DNA of 64,000 bases from G963667975 sp963677395 (GTDB lineage Bacteria > Bacteroidota > Bacteroidia > Bacteroidales > G963667975), in contig OY781965.2 of assembly GCA_963677395.2 (NCBI GenBank), positions 3,038,001 to 3,102,000 on the forward strand, read 5' to 3'. The position numbers and the translations under genes are program-made. The notes beneath the pieces are model-generated. The model searched no databases and was not told where the DNA came from. It saw nothing but the letters and a program-made list of their open reading frames with translations. Below, in pieces: positions 61,970 through 64,000 of the stretch (its first letter is position 1; the number at the start of each line of letters is the position of its first letter).

Positions 61970-63853
61970 CTATGCTTTGACCAAAGGGAGATAAAACCGA
62001 AATGTACTTCCCTGATTTACTTTACTTTCCACTATCAATGCGCTCCCATGATCTTCCACAAAATCTTTCACAAGAATTAATCCCAAACCGCTTCCTTTTT
62101 CGCCGGAAGTTCCGGGTGTAGATGTTAAATCGTCAAGCTTGAATAATGAACCTAAAACCTTTTCGCTCATTCCGATTCCATTATCAGAAACCGAAATCTC
62201 AACTTTATCATTATGAACATCAGACATCGTCGTTTTCACAACAATTTTCCCACCTTTCCCCGAAAATTTAATTGCATTCGATAAAAGATTTCTGAATATT
62301 GTGGACAACATATTTTCATCAGCCATTACATCAATATCTTCTGATATTAAAATAGTTATATTAATTTTTTTATGTTCTAGAGCAGATTTAAAAACATTAT
62401 TCACTTCTAACAACAATGATTTTAAATTTACTGCCTTTGGTAAAAAATTGATGACTCCTCGTTGTGAACGCGCCCAAATAAGAAGGTTCTCAAGTAAATT
62501 ATACAGCATTCCCGAAGAATTCTTCATCTCTTCAATTAGCTCATTTTTATCACTTTCCGAAAGATCTTCTTCTTTATCAAGCAAAAGTTCAGTAATTGAT
62601 TTAAAAGAGCCCAGCGGACTTCTTAAATCATGCGCAATTATGGAGAAAAAACTATCCTTGGTTTTATTCAATTCTTCCAACTTAACATTCTGCTCCTGAA
62701 TTATTTTATTTTTTTCTTCCAACGACTGATTATTAAGTTGCAGTAATCTCTGTTTATTTCGCTTCTCTATCAAATAGATTGACATAAAAAACACAAACAG
62801 CGTCATTACAATAGAAATGAACACCAATACTTTCCGTTGCTCTATAATTTCCTTATTTTGAAACTCTAACCTATTGCTAGTTTCTATTTCGGATACAACA
62901 TATTTATTAATTCCGTTTTGATATTCTCCTCTATATTTATAATTAATTTTCTGAAATTCATAAGCTTGTTTATAATTCCCAAGATTATAATTTGACTCAG
63001 CCAAAATACGGCTAAGCATCCGTTTAAATATCAAAATATTTCGTTTATCAGCAAGTATATATCCTTTTTGACTATAGATAAGAGCCCGTTTAAAATCACC
63101 TTTCATCTCAAACAGTCTGCCATAATTATAGTAAACATTTATCAACATTTCTTCCTTTCGAAGATGAAGAGCATGATCCATCGCGATATTTAAATAATAT
63201 TCAGCAGAATCATATTGATTCAGCTCTCGGTATGCCGAACCAATAACATTGTATAATGAAGAAAACTGAGAGGAATCACTTTCTATGTATTGTAACCCGG
63301 TTTTTGCAATAAACATCGACTTACGGAATCTCTTTTGTTCAAATAAAATGGAAGCCATTCTGTCATAAATATTTACCAAATATTTTTTTTCATTCAGGCT
63401 TTTTGCAATCTCAAGAGCTTTGATAAGATTGATGATCCCGCGATTATAATCCACTACAGATCTATAGTGCTCAGAAAGTGAAATATATAATCTACATTTC
63501 TCAACATTTTTCCCATACTTTTCGATAAACTTACTGGCCACAAAATAAAAATCAGATGCCTTATCGAGTTCCCCTTTAAATTGAAAATAATCGCCCAAAA
63601 TCAGAGATGCTTTAGCTTTTCCGGCCTGATATTCAATATCAACAGATTGATCATAAGCCTTTCTTGAAAAATTAAATTGAGATATAGAGCCTTGAGGAAA
63701 TTTTTCTGCAGATCGTAGCAAAAGATCAACCTTATTTTTTTCTTTATTGTCAATTCCGGCATGGGTACTAAATACAATGAGCATTAATAAAACTAATGCA
63801 AACAGCCTGATATTGTTAACAAAAACTATCTGAATTCTCAGTTTCAGAAACAT
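61970..63853 (-). CDS. Sensor histidine kinase with a TPR input domain
   Basis: The start at 63853 (MFLKLRIQIVF) fits the promoter at 63874-63906. The 627-residue product has an N-terminal signal or membrane segment, a periplasmic TPR domain (about 45-320), one membrane helix (LVFISIVMTLFVFFMSIYLI, about 340-360), a coiled coil, a HisKA domain with the phospho-acceptor in SIIAHDLRSPLGSF (near 410) and a HATPase domain (NLLSNAIKFSGKGG, VSDNGIGMS, GEKGSGLGLILV). No response regulator gene lies in the window and no receiver domain is fused, so it is an orphan as far as can be seen. The signal sensed is unknown. Confidence 0.92.
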   Translation of the reverse strand: MFLKLRIQIVFVNNIRLFALVLLMLIVFSTHAGIDNKEKNKVDLLLRSAEKFPQGSISQFNFSRKAYDQSVDIEYQAGKAKASLILGDYFQFKGELDKASDFYFVASKFIEKYGKNVEKCRLYISLSEHYRSVVDYNRGIINLIKALEIAKSLNEKKYLVNIYDRMASILFEQKRFRKSMFIAKTGLQYIESDSSQFSSLYNVIGSAYRELNQYDSAEYYLNIAMDHALHLRKEEMLINVYYNYGRLFEMKGDFKRALIYSQKGYILADKRNILIFKRMLSRILAESNYNLGNYKQAYEFQKINYKYRGEYQNGINKYVVSEIETSNRLEFQNKEIIEQRKVLVFISIVMTLFVFFMSIYLIEKRNKQRLLQLNNQSLEEKNKIIQEQNVKLEELNKTKDSFFSIIAHDLRSPLGSFKSITELLLDKEEDLSESDKNELIEEMKNSSGMLYNLLENLLIWARSQRGVINFLPKAVNLKSLLLEVNNVFKSALEHKKINITILISEDIDVMADENMLSTIFRNLLSNAIKFSGKGGKIVVKTTMSDVHNDKVEISVSDNGIGMSEKVLGSLFKLDDLTSTPGTSGEKGSGLGLILVKDFVEDHGSALIVESKVNQGSTFRFYLPLVKA

Positions 63854-63873
63854 GTAAATGGGGGATTGGCACT

Positions 63874-63906
63874 GCAAAGTTCTTGTTTTAATTTAAGAAC
63901 ACCAAA
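63874..63906 (-). promoter_or_regulatory. Putative promoter of the histidine kinase gene
   Basis: On the minus strand TTTG (63906-63903) and GAACTTTG (63881-63874) are 21 bp apart. The -7 box is off consensus in its first base. It excludes the ATG at 63877. The last 94 bp of the window show nothing else. Confidence 0.4.
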
Positions 63907-64000
63907 TTTCCAGAAATATTTTAGTACTATACAGACATTTCTCTTTCATAAATAAACCGCGGCATTGTTTACATTTGCAAACTTAAACATATCGGTTTAT

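Noticed and set aside
1..64000. tRNA or rRNA genes
   Set aside because: I saw no tRNA cloverleaf with a TTCRANNC box or rRNA signature in the intergenic stretches. A dedicated scan would be needed to exclude them fully.

Overview
The window comes from the chromosome of a Bacteroidota bacterium, most likely of the order Bacteroidales or a close relative. The evidence is C-terminal sorting domains of the type IX secretion system (T9SS) on two proteins, a complete Bacteroides aerotolerance (bat) operon, fused forms of the 2-oxoacid dehydrogenase E1 and of GcvP, and many promoters with the Bacteroidota -7 box TAnnTTTG in place of sigma70 boxes. Ribosome binding sites are mostly weak. Almost every gene is intact. 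I found no tRNA, rRNA, CRISPR array or transposase. I could not search databases, so names rest on motifs, length and context.

Layout. 1-3.8 kb (minus strand): a redox-sensing operon of a [2Fe-2S] NuoE-like protein, a PAS-containing [FeFe]-hydrogenase-like protein with altered active-site motifs and a SpoIIE-type phosphatase, then a cut-off outer-membrane protein. 4.1-5.9 kb (plus): an AT-rich two-gene unit, a ParA-like ATPase overlapping a RelA/SpoT-type nucleotidyltransferase, behind a promoter packed with palindromes. 6.3-10.5 kb (minus): ruvX-def-lipoprotein, then a cytochrome c maturation operon (UPF0316 gene, ccmB, ccmC, a 46-codon ccmD-like gene, ccmE of the Cys type). 10.7-19.1 kb (plus): moxR, a DUF58 gene, a BatD-like gene, then batA to batE. 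19.2-24.7 kb: a GAPDH gene, three glycosyltransferases, a Dps-like ferritin (minus) and an NAD(P)H oxidoreductase.

24.7-26.9 kb is the oddest stretch. Four head-to-tail copies of a repeat of about 280-300 bp, each with two GC-rich hairpins, are followed by a partial fifth copy. The second copy carries a DUF559 endonuclease gene with an in-frame stop. A second array of 123-bp units, each made of three 41-bp subunits, is joined directly to the first.

26.9-52.4 kb (minus): a CDGSH/ferredoxin protein, a fused E1 dehydrogenase, a 4457-residue T9SS cell-surface protein with five beta-helix modules, an alpha-2-macroglobulin lipoprotein, purC, acylphosphatase, a nitroreductase and an AlkD-like protein. 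52.5-64 kb: two exported hydrolases, ddl, a VOC protein, murB, nth, gcvP and a TPR histidine kinase. Most units are closed by strong hairpin terminators.

The best candidates for something new are the ParA/RelA-SpoT pair and the DUF559 repeat element. The hydrogenase-like sensor and the giant surface protein come next.
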